The notes beneath the pieces are model-generated. The model worked only from the letters and a program-made list of their open reading frames with translations. It was not told where the DNA came from and ran no database searches. Made by a program: the position numbers and the translations under genes. DNA of 61,814 nt from JASEGV01 sp947085285 (GTDB lineage: Bacteria; Bacteroidota; Ignavibacteria; UBA10030; BY39), in assembly GCA_947085285.1 (NCBI GenBank), contig CAMTVZ010000165.1, positions 1 to 61,814 of the forward strand, written 5' to 3'. Positions 52,893 to 61,814 of the stretch are shown here, one piece after another (within the stretch, counting starts at the first letter, position 1; each line of letters begins with the position of its first letter).

Positions 52893-53342
52893 ATGAAAAA
52901 TCAAAATATCTTCGCCGAGCAGATTGCTGAACTTACTTTTAATCTTCTTCAAAATTGTCAAGAAAAAGAGCACAGGTTGGCTGACCAATTAAATTTAACA
53001 GTATCCGAATTTAGAACTTTAAGATATTTTCGGAAAGATACAAGCTTAAATATAAAAGAATTAGCAATGCGAATACGGTTGAGCGGGAGCCGTCTGACAC
53101 GTATATTGGATGGATTGGAAAAGAAAAATCTCCTTACCCGATCGATTGATATCCATGATCGAAGAAGCATTATTGTTTCTCTAACTTCATCAGGGGTTGC
53201 GATAGTTAGTACTCTTGAAAAAAAGTTCATCGAAATACATGAAGAAATTTTGAAAGGAATCCCACTATCTCAACAAGATTCAATCATTAAAAGATTGCGT
53301 CAATTGTTGCAATCGTTAGAAAATTGGTTAAAAGCTTCATAG
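52893..53342 (+). CDS. MarR-family transcription regulator
   Basis: 149-residue winged-helix protein: LTVSEFRTLRYF, LNIKELAMRIRLSGSRLTRI (recognition helix) and DGLEKKNLLTRSIDIHDRRS (wing), followed by a helical dimerisation tail. Probably regulates the upstream outer-membrane protein gene, or acts on other genes. Ligand unknown. Confidence 0.93.
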   Translation: MKNQNIFAEQIAELTFNLLQNCQEKEHRLADQLNLTVSEFRTLRYFRKDTSLNIKELAMRIRLSGSRLTRILDGLEKKNLLTRSIDIHDRRSIIVSLTSSGVAIVSTLEKKFIEIHEEILKGIPLSQQDSIIKRLRQLLQSLENWLKAS

Positions 53343-53380
53343 ATCTTCATTGCAAATCTAATCATTTTATCGTATATTTT

Positions 53381-53412
53381 AACCGCCCGCCGCTGGCGGT
53401 TATTTTATTTTT
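53381..53412 (+). terminator. Intrinsic terminator after marR
   Basis: AACCGCC (53381-53387) pairs with GGCGGTT (53395-53401), 7-base loop, then attttattttt. The lepA start follows at 53424. Confidence 0.85.
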
Positions 53413-53423
53413 AGAACGATTAA

Positions 53424-55220
53424 ATGGAAAACAACAGAAATTTTTGCATAATAGCGCACATAGACCACGGTAAATCGACTATAGCCGACCGTTTGTTAGA
53501 GCGGACTGGAACAATTACTGCGCGTGAAATGAAAGTTAATCAAGTTCTTGACGATATGGATCTTGAGCAAGAACGTGGCATAACAATTAAACTTCATGCT
53601 ATTCAAATGAAATATAAGGCGAACGATAACAAAACTTATACGTTAAATCTAATTGATACACCAGGGCACGTCGATTTTTCGTACGAAGTTTCACGCTCCC
53701 TTGCTGCATGCGAAGGGGCTTTGTTAGTCGTAGATGCCTCGCAAGGTGTCGAAGCACAAACAATCAGCAATTTATATCTTGCGATTGATGCCGGCTTAGA
53801 AATTATACCGGTAATTAACAAAATTGATTTACCGAGTTCGATGATTGATACGGTTAAACATCAAATTATGGATTTGATAGGATGCCGCGAAGAGGAAATT
53901 ATTTTAACAAGTGCCAAACAAAAAATTGGAATCGATGAAATATTGGAGGCGATTGTTCACAGAATTCCAGCTCCAAAAGGTGAAACCGACGCTCCTTTAC
54001 GCGCTTTAATATTCGATTCCATTTTTGATATTTATCGTGGTGCAGTGGTGTATCTTAGGGTTTTCGAAGGTGTATTAAAGGAAGGCGACAAGGTAAAGTT
54101 TTTTGCCAACAACAAAATTTTTGAAGCTGAAGAAGTTGGTATATTAGAGATGAAGAGGGTTCGCACAGGTTCGCTTAAGGCTGGCGACGTTGGCTACCTT
54201 ATTGCTGGTGTAAAAGACGTTCACGATACAAAAGTTGGCGATACAATTACTAACGCCGATAACCCAGCTTCTGAACGCCTACCCGGTTATAAAGAGGTTA
54301 AGTCGATGGTATTTGCCGGCTTATATCCAACTAATGCTGACGATTTTGCATTGCTACGCGATTCACTCGAAAAACTTCAGCTCAACGATGCAGCACTTAT
54401 TTTTGAACCTGAAACATCTTCGGCACTTGGCTTTGGCTTCCGCTGTGGCTTTCTTGGTTTACTTCATATGGAAATTGTGCAGGAACGCCTTGAACGCGAA
54501 TACAAACAAAGTCTTATCACTACAGTCCCAAACGTCGAGTATCGCGTTACCACACATAAGGGCGAAGTTGTATTAGTTGACAATCCCGCACTAATGCCCG
54601 CAATAGGAGATATCGAACGTATCGAAGAACCTTACATAGCCGCTCAAATTATTACACCCACAGAATATATCGGAAATATAATGAAGCTTTGCACCGAACG
54701 CCGGGCAATTTATAAAAATACAACTTACCTCGATCCTACACGTGCTGATTTAAGATACGAGATTCCACTATCTGAAATAATATTCGACTTTTACGATAAA
54801 CTTAAATCGACTACACGAGGTTATGCATCGTTCGATTATGATTTTTTAGATTATCGAGAATCGGATTTAGTTAAGTTAGATATATTATTAAACGGTGAAT
54901 CGGTCGATGCACTCTCGACAATAGTCCATCGCGATAAATCGTACGAATTGGGTAAAAAACTTTGTGCACGCTTACGTAAACTTATTCCTCGGCAGATGTT
55001 CGAAGTTGTGATTCAAGCTGCAATTGGAAGTAAGATAATAGCACGCGACACTATATCGGCGATGCGTAAAAACGTTCTAGCTAAATGCTATGGTGGCGAT
55101 ATTTCACGTAAACGCAAACTTCTTGAAAAACAAAAAGAGGGCAAGAAGCGTATGAAGCAAGTAGGCAGAGTCGAAATTCCACAGGAAGCTTTTTTGGCTG
55201 TGCTTTCAATCGAAGAATAA
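53424..55220 (+). CDS. lepA: Elongation factor 4 (LepA)
   Basis: 598-residue translational GTPase, normal length. G1 AHIDHGKSTIADR, switch RGITIKLHAI, G3 DTPGHVDFSYE, G4 NKIDLPSS, followed by the LepA-specific C-terminus. Binds stalled ribosomes and back-translocates. Precedes two signal peptidases by 14 bp, the same gene order as lepA-lepB in enterics. Confidence 0.98.
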   Translation: MENNRNFCIIAHIDHGKSTIADRLLERTGTITAREMKVNQVLDDMDLEQERGITIKLHAIQMKYKANDNKTYTLNLIDTPGHVDFSYEVSRSLAACEGALLVVDASQGVEAQTISNLYLAIDAGLEIIPVINKIDLPSSMIDTVKHQIMDLIGCREEEIILTSAKQKIGIDEILEAIVHRIPAPKGETDAPLRALIFDSIFDIYRGAVVYLRVFEGVLKEGDKVKFFANNKIFEAEEVGILEMKRVRTGSLKAGDVGYLIAGVKDVHDTKVGDTITNADNPASERLPGYKEVKSMVFAGLYPTNADDFALLRDSLEKLQLNDAALIFEPETSSALGFGFRCGFLGLLHMEIVQERLEREYKQSLITTVPNVEYRVTTHKGEVVLVDNPALMPAIGDIERIEEPYIAAQIITPTEYIGNIMKLCTERRAIYKNTTYLDPTRADLRYEIPLSEIIFDFYDKLKSTTRGYASFDYDFLDYRESDLVKLDILLNGESVDALSTIVHRDKSYELGKKLCARLRKLIPRQMFEVVIQAAIGSKIIARDTISAMRKNVLAKCYGGDISRKRKLLEKQKEGKKRMKQVGRVEIPQEAFLAVLSIEE

Positions 55221-55234
55221 TAATTTTATTAACT

Positions 55235-56140
55235 ATGAACAAAACAAAACAACATTCCACAAAAACTCAAGAAGAGAAGAAAACTTTTAAAGAAAAAACT
55301 ATTCACTTCCTAAAAGAAACGGGTACTATTTTAGGAATATTTTTAGTTTTGAATAGTTTTGTAATCGCCTCATTCCAGGTTCCAACTGGTTCGATGGAGA
55401 ACGAAATTTATGGTGGCGATTTTTTACTTGTTAATAAATTTGTTTTCGGGGGTACTACTCCTCGCACTATTCCTTTTACTGATATTAAAATTCCACACTT
55501 CAAACTACCGGCACTATGGAGCGTTGAACGTGGCGATGTTATTGTGTTCGCCTTCCCAGGTAACAGGGACGAAGTTGAAGCCGAGCCATTTGCTTATTAC
55601 TTGAAACGCGCTATTGCAATTGCCGGCGATACTTTAGAAATTCGTGACCGTGTTGTTTTTGTAAATGGCGAACCTGCTCCAGTTCCACGAAATATACACT
55701 TCAATTCAGGGATGATCAAACCCAAAGGGGTAGCCGACGACAGAATATTTCCGCCAGGGGCGCCTTTCAACGAAGATAATTATGGACCCATAAGAATTCC
55801 AAAAAAAGGCGACACAATTGAAATAGGTTTTCATAATTATACTGCGTGGAAAATTTTCATCGAACGCGAAGGCCATAAAGTTACCTACGATAATCGAGGA
55901 ATACTTATTGATGGCAAATTACAAAAATACTACGTTGTTGAAAAAGATTATGTTTTTGGTATGGGGGATAACCGCGATAACAGCCTCGATAGCCGGTTTT
56001 GGGGATTTATCCCGACTTCTGAAGTAGTTGGAACTCCACTTATTCTATACTGGTCGTGGGATCCGCATATTTCAATTTTAGATTTTACAAAAAAGTTAAG
56101 TACAATAAGGTTTAATCGTATAGGAAAACTAATTAAGTAA
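55235..56140 (+). CDS. lepB: Signal peptidase I, copy 1
   Basis: 301 residues. Membrane helix at about 27-45, then the S26 core: box B with catalytic Ser in QVPTGSMENEIYGGDFLLVN, catalytic Lys in YYLKRAIAIAGD, box E GDNRDNSLDSRFWGFIP. It cleaves signal peptides at the periplasmic face of the inner membrane. The second gene follows after 2 bp. Confidence 0.96.
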   Translation: MNKTKQHSTKTQEEKKTFKEKTIHFLKETGTILGIFLVLNSFVIASFQVPTGSMENEIYGGDFLLVNKFVFGGTTPRTIPFTDIKIPHFKLPALWSVERGDVIVFAFPGNRDEVEAEPFAYYLKRAIAIAGDTLEIRDRVVFVNGEPAPVPRNIHFNSGMIKPKGVADDRIFPPGAPFNEDNYGPIRIPKKGDTIEIGFHNYTAWKIFIEREGHKVTYDNRGILIDGKLQKYYVVEKDYVFGMGDNRDNSLDSRFWGFIPTSEVVGTPLILYWSWDPHISILDFTKKLSTIRFNRIGKLIK

Positions 56141-56142
56141 TT

Positions 56143-56955
56143 GTGAGTGAAAAAGATAATAAATTAAGCTGGTTACGCGAACATCTTTTAATAATTTTTG
56201 TTACGATTATTGCAGGATTGATATTAAGAACATTCTTCATAGAAGTTTATCGCATCCCAACATCATCTATGGCGAACACAATCTTAGAGGGCGATTATTT
56301 ACTCGTTAATAAATTTATTTACAACATCAGAACTCCCAAATACTTTCCTTTTACCGATATTGAAATCGGTCAATTTTCTATACCAACTTTTAGGAAACCT
56401 CAACGGGGTGATATCGTGGTTTTTTATCATCCGAGTCGTATCGACAGTATAGCACTCTCGAATAATGTCAGTTTCATCAAACGTTGTGTTGCTGTAGCTG
56501 GCGATACTGTTCACATGGTAAATAATGTTTTATATATTAACTCAATCCCATTCCCCAACATTAAAACTTTAGCTAACAATGAAGCTTATAACTTTGGGCC
56601 TGTGGTAGTTCCAAAAAAAGGAAGTATTATATCACTCAATAAATCAAATATTGATGATTGGAAAATGTTTATCGAACGGGAAGGGCACACAGTTAGTTTG
56701 TCGGATGAGGGTTTAATTTTAGTTGATGGAAAAATATCCGATACTTATTCAGTTAAAAAAAATTATTACTTCATGCTGGGAGATAACCGTAACAATAGTT
56801 CGGATAGCCGCCACTGGGGATTTTTACCAGAAGATAATATTATCGGCAAAGCTCTTTTTGTATTTTGGTCGTGGAACCAAAATTTAAGTTTAACTAATTT
56901 GATTGAAAAATTTGCAAGCGTCCGATGGAATCGTATCGGTATGCTGCTCCACTAA
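56143..56955 (+). CDS. Signal peptidase I, copy 2
   Basis: 270 residues; GTG start at 56143. Catalytic Ser in RIPTSSMANTILEGDYLLVN, Lys in SFIKRCVAVAGDTV, GDNRNNSSDSRHWGFLP. One helix near 14-32. Clearly a tandem paralogue of copy 1 (same order of boxes, similar C-terminus) but with diverged substrate-binding loops. Both appear catalytically intact. Confidence 0.95.
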   Translation: MSEKDNKLSWLREHLLIIFVTIIAGLILRTFFIEVYRIPTSSMANTILEGDYLLVNKFIYNIRTPKYFPFTDIEIGQFSIPTFRKPQRGDIVVFYHPSRIDSIALSNNVSFIKRCVAVAGDTVHMVNNVLYINSIPFPNIKTLANNEAYNFGPVVVPKKGSIISLNKSNIDDWKMFIEREGHTVSLSDEGLILVDGKISDTYSVKKNYYFMLGDNRNNSSDSRHWGFLPEDNIIGKALFVFWSWNQNLSLTNLIEKFASVRWNRIGMLLH

Positions 56956-57000
56956 TCGAGACTTCTGAAAAATAAAATATGCAATTAATAAATCATTTAA

Positions 57001-57190
57001 ATAGAACACAGATAAACGCGGATTTGACGCCTGCCTGCCGCAGGCAGGGATATACACGGATTATTATCAGTGTTAATCCGTTGCATCTGTGTTCATCCGT
57101 GCCTGCACGCCGTAGTGCTACTATGCGTTTCGGTCGCCTACGCTCCAAAGCTTCAGCGACGAAGCGCACGCAGGCGTGTTCTATTTTATT
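57001..57190. repeat. GC-rich composite dispersed repeat between lepB2 and hemW
   Basis: A roughly 190-bp block unlike its AT-rich surroundings. GAACACAGAT at its left is matched by ATCTGTGTTC further right. A perfect hairpin CCTGCCTG-CCG-CAGGCAGG is nested within, then an acggatta/taatccgt pair, then a segment of the type gcctacgctccaaagcttca and gcgacgaagcgcacgcagg. These strings resemble short intergenic repeats seen in many unrelated genomes. It ends about 20 bp before the hemW start, whose ribosome site (CAGGAG) lies at its edge. Confidence 0.7.
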
Positions 57191-57212
57191 TTTCAGGAGT
57201 CTCTAATTACAA

Positions 57213-58349
57213 ATGGCTGGTATATATTTACATATTCCGTTTTGTGAACGCAAGTGCATATATTGCGATTTCTATTCTGAAACAAATCAAAACCACTATA
57301 ATGTGTTTGTAAAATTATTATTAAAAGAAATCGAGCTCTATAGCGATTATCATAACCTTGAAGAAATACAAACTATTTATTTTGGAGGCGGTACGCCAAG
57401 TTTGCTTCCATCAACAAAAATAGCTGAAATTTTAAATTTTATAAGAAAATATTTTAAGGTGAATAACCTTGCCGAAATTACTCTCGAAGTAAATCCCGGT
57501 ACTGTTGATCTCAAAAAACTTACAGAATATAAAAATTCAGGAATCAATCGTTTGAGTATTGGGGTTCAATCGTTTAACGACGACGACTTAAAATTCCTTT
57601 CACGTATTCATTCTGTTGAGGATGGAATCAGATGTATTTCGGATGCGAAAGAAGCAGGCTTCGAAAATATCAGTATCGATTTGATTTATTCACTACCGAC
57701 ACAAACGATATCGACTTTAATTTATAATCTTCAGAAAGCAATTGATGCTAATGTTAATCATATTTCCGCTTACAGTTTGATTGTTGAGGATGGTACGGAG
57801 TTGCACCGATTAATACAAAATAAAACTATCTCAACAGTCGACGAAGCAATCGAAACGCAGATGATGGAACTTACAATTGATATGTTGAAATCGGCTGGTT
57901 TTGAACACTACGAAATATCGAATTTTGCCAAACCGGGCTACTTCTCGAAACATAACACTAATTATTGGAATCATTCGAACTATTTAGGGCTCGGTCCCTC
58001 TGCTCATTCTTTCTGGATAAACAAACGCTGGTGGAATGTTGATACGATATTCAATTATTTTAACCGTCTTGAAAATAATATGCTACCGATTTCTGAAACT
58101 GAAAATTTAAATACCGAACAATTAATTAACGAAAAATTTATGTTGGGTTTACGCAGTAAAGGTGTAGATTTTAAGATTTTGAATAAAGAATTCAATTATG
58201 ACTACAAGTTACAATGTGGAAATCTAATACATCAACTCACATCGAATAAATTAGCTACATTCGAAGATGATCGTCTAATGCTCACAAAAAATGGAATTAT
58301 GATTGCTGATGAAATAAGTAGGATGTTCATTTTGCGAAATTCTGTATAA
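57213..58349 (+). CDS. hemW: HemW-like radical SAM protein (oxygen-independent coproporphyrinogen III oxidase family)
   Basis: 378 residues. Radical SAM cluster CERKCIYCDFY (C11-x3-C15-x2-C18), SAM-binding IYFGGGTPSLLP, NRLSIGVQSFNDDDLKFLSR, and HYEISNFAKPGYFSKHN, which is characteristic of HemW. HemW acts as a haem chaperone rather than the true coproporphyrinogen oxidase. A HemW with this length is typical. Confidence 0.94.
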   Translation: MAGIYLHIPFCERKCIYCDFYSETNQNHYNVFVKLLLKEIELYSDYHNLEEIQTIYFGGGTPSLLPSTKIAEILNFIRKYFKVNNLAEITLEVNPGTVDLKKLTEYKNSGINRLSIGVQSFNDDDLKFLSRIHSVEDGIRCISDAKEAGFENISIDLIYSLPTQTISTLIYNLQKAIDANVNHISAYSLIVEDGTELHRLIQNKTISTVDEAIETQMMELTIDMLKSAGFEHYEISNFAKPGYFSKHNTNYWNHSNYLGLGPSAHSFWINKRWWNVDTIFNYFNRLENNMLPISETENLNTEQLINEKFMLGLRSKGVDFKILNKEFNYDYKLQCGNLIHQLTSNKLATFEDDRLMLTKNGIMIADEISRMFILRNSV

Positions 58350-58387
58350 TAATCTATATTTAAGCAAATATAAAATATGAGGAAGTA

Positions 58388-61081
58388 ATGCAACAAAAGA
58401 ACTGGTATCATAGAGTTACTGCAATCGGAGTTTTATTAACTTCGTTTATTGTTTATTACATAACAACACCCCCAACTTTAACATTTTGGGATGTTGGCGA
58501 ATTTATTGCAGCTGCATTTTTATTACAGGTCCCCCATCCCCCGGGTTCACCCTTTTTCTTACTTATAGGCCGCATCGCAAGCATGATTCCTGTTTCGGGC
58601 GATATAGCTGTAAGAGTTCATTTGATATCGGGGATTTCAAGCGCTCTTACTGTTATGTTCCTTTATTTAATTGCAGTCAGATTGATTGTATCGTTCCGTG
58701 GTAACCCTACTTCATTGTTAGATAAATTCATAGTCTATGGTGCCTCTGCAATTGGGGCTTTATCATTAGCTTTTGGAACTACTTTCTGGTTCAATGCTAC
58801 CGAAGCTGAAGTTTACGGTTTGAGTATGCTCTTTGTATCAATTATTATTTGGTTAATAATGCGCTGGTACGACCATCATCAGGAACCGCACAACGAAAAA
58901 TATATCTTCTTAATCGCATATCTTATAGGGCTATCTATCGGTGTCCACTTATTAGCGGTTCTTACTGTGTTCACGGTGGCAATGATTTACTATTTCAGAA
59001 AATATGAATATCAGACTAATTCGTTTATTAAATTGGGTATTATTTCTGTCATTATTTTCTACGGAATATATCCCGGTATAGTTAAATATTTCCCGATAAT
59101 GTTGAATGGAGAATTCGGAGGAATAAAGAACGATTTAATTTCCTATATTCCTGTTTTAATGATCCTCGGTTCTTTCTACGGAATCTATTATTCCATACAA
59201 AATAAGAAAAAGATTTTGAATATTACTTTAATTTCTTTTTTACTAATAGTAATAGGGTATTCAACTTACACATTGGTTCTTATCAGGGCAAATGTTCCCG
59301 ATATGCCAATGAACGAAAATGATCCGAGTAATTTAGAACGACTTGTAAGTTACTTAAGTCGCGAACAATATGGCGATGCCCCTGTGATGCAACGACGCTA
59401 CAGTCAGGAACCTATGCACGCAGAAACCTGGCAAAATTATACAAGCGATATGGATTTTATGTGGCGCTATCAAATCAATCATATGTATAACCGATATCTC
59501 CTTTGGAATTATGTAGGAATGGAAGGCGACTGGCAGGATGCAGGTGTTAGCTGGAAATATACTTTCGGAATCCCTTTCTTAATCGGTTTGCTCGGTATGT
59601 ATTATCATTTCCGCAAGGACTGGAAAATGGCTTTGCCTTTTCTTACGATGTTCATAGTAATGGGAGTTGTGTTAGCCCTTTATCAAAATCAGCAGCAACC
59701 ACAACCGCGTGAACGCGATTATTTTTATGTCGGTTCATTCTTTGTCTTCTCAATCTGGATTGCATTAGGTATAGTTGCTATAATCGACTTTATTAAAACA
59801 TTTTTAAAGAAACCTAATTTGTTTTCAATAGGCACCAGCGGAGTTCTTGCATTATTTTTCTTCGTTATTCCTGTCAATTTTTTAAAAATCAACTGGCACG
59901 AGCGCGATAGAAGTAATAATTATGTAGCTTGGGATTATTCCTACAATATTCTTCAAACTTGCGAGAAGGATGCAATCCTATTTACTAACGGTGATAACGA
60001 TACATTTCCACTCTGGTATCTCCAGGATGTAGAAGGAGTTCGCCGCGATATTCGAATTGTGAATTTAAGTTTGGTGAATACAAACTGGTACATTAAGCAG
60101 CTGAAAAATTACCGACCGCACGGTGCTAAAAAAGTTGCTATCAGTTTTACCGATTCACAAATCGACCAACTTCAACCTATCGTTTGGGAAACCCGACAGA
60201 TGCACATACCTGTGCCAAAAGAGGTTTTCGAAAAATTTGGTGTTACCGATACTGCTTTAATAAACAAAGGGAGAATATCTTTCACAATGCCGCATACAGT
60301 TACCTTCGGCGAGCATAAGGTTATCCGCGTGCAAGATATTATGGTGCGAGATATTGTAATGTCGAACAAATGGGAACGACCGATTTATTTTGCTACAACA
60401 GTATCGCCTGATAGTAAAATTGGATTAGATGAATATATGTGGATGGATGGTTTGGCTTGGCGATTAAAACCAATTGCTGCATCGCAGGAAACTGCTATTC
60501 ACCCAAACATTATGGAGGCTAATTTTATGTCCGAAAATGTTGTTCCGTCGAAAGAACCACAATACGGTTACCTCTATCGTGGATTAAATGATACTACTAC
60601 TTATTTCGACGAAAATATTACACGCCTAACGGTGAACTATCGTTCGGGTTTCGTAAGGTTGGCTCTACACTATTTCAACGTTGAGAAGAATAACGAAAAA
60701 GCATTGAAAGTTCTAAATCGGATGGAAGAAGTGATACCTCTGAAAGGGGTCCCGTTCGACTGGCGGTTAGCTTCGGATGTTATGACGATTTATTCGCGAC
60801 TGGGTGATTTTGAAAAACGAGATATGTACGCTGATTATTTAGAGAAAGAATGCTGGAAAATGATTAATGCAAATCAAGGCGATATGAATTCCTACTACAA
60901 TCCATACCGTGTGCTACTTGATATTTACCAGGAAAAGAATAACTATGAAAAAGCAATCGAAGTTCTAAATCGCATTGCAGTATTCTATCCGAACGATCCT
61001 TCAATCAGAAACCGGATTACAGAATTACAGGCTATGCAAAAAGCTGCTGCCGAGCAAAAAGATTCGGTCCCGAAACAATAA
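58388..61081 (+). CDS. DUF2723 membrane protein with a C-terminal TPR region
   Basis: 897 residues. N-terminal membrane part with 10-12 helices and the DUF2723 signature FWDVGEFIAAAFLLQVPHPP followed by GSPFFLLIGRIAS; an acidic Asp-Glu pair near the start resembles polyprenyl-phosphate-sugar-dependent GT-C enzymes. An extracytoplasmic domain and a TPR-like tail (about 760-880; DMYADYLEKECWKM, NYEKAIEVLNRIAVFYPND) follow. Presumed O-glycosyltransferase; might use the polyprenyl-monophosphate sugar of the 7.7-8.5 kb enzyme (inference). The stop is 21 bp before the next glycosyltransferase. Confidence 0.88.
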   Translation: MQQKNWYHRVTAIGVLLTSFIVYYITTPPTLTFWDVGEFIAAAFLLQVPHPPGSPFFLLIGRIASMIPVSGDIAVRVHLISGISSALTVMFLYLIAVRLIVSFRGNPTSLLDKFIVYGASAIGALSLAFGTTFWFNATEAEVYGLSMLFVSIIIWLIMRWYDHHQEPHNEKYIFLIAYLIGLSIGVHLLAVLTVFTVAMIYYFRKYEYQTNSFIKLGIISVIIFYGIYPGIVKYFPIMLNGEFGGIKNDLISYIPVLMILGSFYGIYYSIQNKKKILNITLISFLLIVIGYSTYTLVLIRANVPDMPMNENDPSNLERLVSYLSREQYGDAPVMQRRYSQEPMHAETWQNYTSDMDFMWRYQINHMYNRYLLWNYVGMEGDWQDAGVSWKYTFGIPFLIGLLGMYYHFRKDWKMALPFLTMFIVMGVVLALYQNQQQPQPRERDYFYVGSFFVFSIWIALGIVAIIDFIKTFLKKPNLFSIGTSGVLALFFFVIPVNFLKINWHERDRSNNYVAWDYSYNILQTCEKDAILFTNGDNDTFPLWYLQDVEGVRRDIRIVNLSLVNTNWYIKQLKNYRPHGAKKVAISFTDSQIDQLQPIVWETRQMHIPVPKEVFEKFGVTDTALINKGRISFTMPHTVTFGEHKVIRVQDIMVRDIVMSNKWERPIYFATTVSPDSKIGLDEYMWMDGLAWRLKPIAASQETAIHPNIMEANFMSENVVPSKEPQYGYLYRGLNDTTTYFDENITRLTVNYRSGFVRLALHYFNVEKNNEKALKVLNRMEEVIPLKGVPFDWRLASDVMTIYSRLGDFEKRDMYADYLEKECWKMINANQGDMNSYYNPYRVLLDIYQEKNNYEKAIEVLNRIAVFYPNDPSIRNRITELQAMQKAAAEQKDSVPKQ

Positions 61082-61102
61082 TTTTTTGTAACCGACTAAA
61101 GC

Positions 61103-61814
61103 GTGAAGATATTAATTTTTAACTGGCAGGATATCCGAAATCCCCTTTCGGGTGGAGCTGAAGTTCACTTGCACGAAATATTTTCACGCATTGCTCAGTT
61201 AGGGCATGAAGTTACTCTCTATTGTTCATCATTTAAGGGGGCAAAGCGAGAGGAAAATATTGGCGGCATTCGGGTCATCAGAGAAGGGGGGCGTTATCTT
61301 TTTAATTTCCGTGTTGTTTATAAATACTTAACAAAGTTTCGAAAAGAAAATTATGATATCGTTATCGATGATATGAACAAGATACCTTTTTTTACCCCCC
61401 TCTATGTTCGTAAGCCTTTATTCTTTATTCTTCATCATCTCTTTAACAAAAGTATATTTTTAGAAGCCCCTTTGCCAATGGCACTCTATGTTTATTTAAT
61501 GGAAAAAATTGGTATTTATGTTTGTAAAAAAAAGGGGGTTCCAGTAATTGTAGTTTCACCAAGTACAAAAGCTGAGATAATTGAAAAAGGAATCAGCTCC
61601 GAAAAAATTTATTTTGCTTATAATTGTGTTGACCATAAGCTTTATAAGCCGGAAGAAAATAACAGAAGCTCAACAAAGTTAATCGGCTATTTCGGCAGGA
61701 TTAAGAAATACAAATCGATTGAACACTTGCTAAAAGCTTTTGCGATTGTAATCAAAGAATATCCTGATCTGCGGCTTGTTGTTATTGGCGACGGTGATAA
61801 CCGGATTAATCTGC
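61103..61814 (+). CDS. Family 4 glycosyltransferase (partial, C-terminus off the window)
   Basis: Open from a GTG at 61103 to the window edge, 237 codons. The N-terminus KILIFNWQDIRNPLSGGAEV contains the GT4 acceptor loop and the later LIGYFGRIKKYKSIEHLLKA is the start of the donor domain; the ExFGxxxxE region lies beyond the window. Likely a surface-glycan enzyme. Confidence 0.85.
   Translation, partial: MKILIFNWQDIRNPLSGGAEVHLHEIFSRIAQLGHEVTLYCSSFKGAKREENIGGIRVIREGGRYLFNFRVVYKYLTKFRKENYDIVIDDMNKIPFFTPLYVRKPLFFILHHLFNKSIFLEAPLPMALYVYLMEKIGIYVCKKKGVPVIVVSPSTKAEIIEKGISSEKIYFAYNCVDHKLYKPEENNRSSTKLIGYFGRIKKYKSIEHLLKAFAIVIKEYPDLRLVVIGDGDNRINL

Noticed and set aside
57070..57206. Plus-strand reading frames across the GC-rich repeat
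   Set aside because: They are translations of nested palindromic repeats, with Arg/Ser/Ala-rich nonsense protein and no start context.

Overview
The window reads as a chromosomal segment of a Gram-negative, non-fermenting-type bacterium of the Ignavibacteria (Bacteroidota/Chlorobiota group). This is inferred from the AT-rich coding sequence, a secreted protein with a type IX (Por) secretion sorting tail (41.1-41.37 kb), a complete moxR-Bat operon, a DUF5683 protein behind parAB, CBM9/DUF5916 and DUF2723 proteins, and outer-membrane polysaccharide export. No rRNA, tRNA, CRISPR array, insertion sequence or prophage was recognised. No 16S or marker search could be run, so the assignment is an inference.

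Layout. Everything from 1 to 36.33 kb lies on the minus strand and everything from 36.58 kb to the end on the plus strand; the two halves diverge from one 245-bp promoter region. Minus strand, read from right to left: moxR, DUF58, DUF4381, batA, batB, batC, batD, batE (36.3-28.0 kb, an envelope/stress system); a Cache sensor kinase and an NtrC-type activator (27.9-24.5 kb), followed by an unusual REC-Cys-REC protein behind a near-perfect sigma-54 promoter; then a 17-kb exopolysaccharide/O-antigen cluster (22.7-5.8 kb: sugar-nucleotide enzymes, Wza-, Wzz-, Wzx- and Wzy-like proteins, four or more glycosyltransferases, two polyprenyl-phosphate sugar transferase homologues, an aminotransferase); then a housekeeping run accA, ybgC, a Trm112-like gene, nadC, a second flippase, yqhQ and prfA (partial). 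Plus strand: a metallo-hydrolase, parA-parB-ridA-DUF5683, the type IX secreted protein, spmA-spmB, proline dehydrogenase, an OPT transporter, a PqqD-like protein, an MNT-HEPN pair, pepD, rlmD, a CBM9/DUF5916 protein with a MarR regulator, lepA with two tandem signal peptidases, hemW, a DUF2723 membrane protein and a partial glycosyltransferase.

The most unexpected signal is a family of degenerate 7-bp repeat arrays. They fill two intergenic spacers (9.6 and 32.3 kb) and, at 34.27-34.46 kb, lie inside the first 70 codons of the DUF4381 gene, where they supply what looks like its signal peptide. Short palindromic or GC-rich dispersed repeats sit nearby or inside genes (30.86, 34.33, 57.0-57.2 kb). 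Other points of interest are an in-frame amber codon in nadC, a polysaccharide-cluster gene split by TGA, and a glycosyltransferase fused to a gutted sugar-phosphate transferase. Recognisable promoters have the form TTGnnn-16/17-TATATT.
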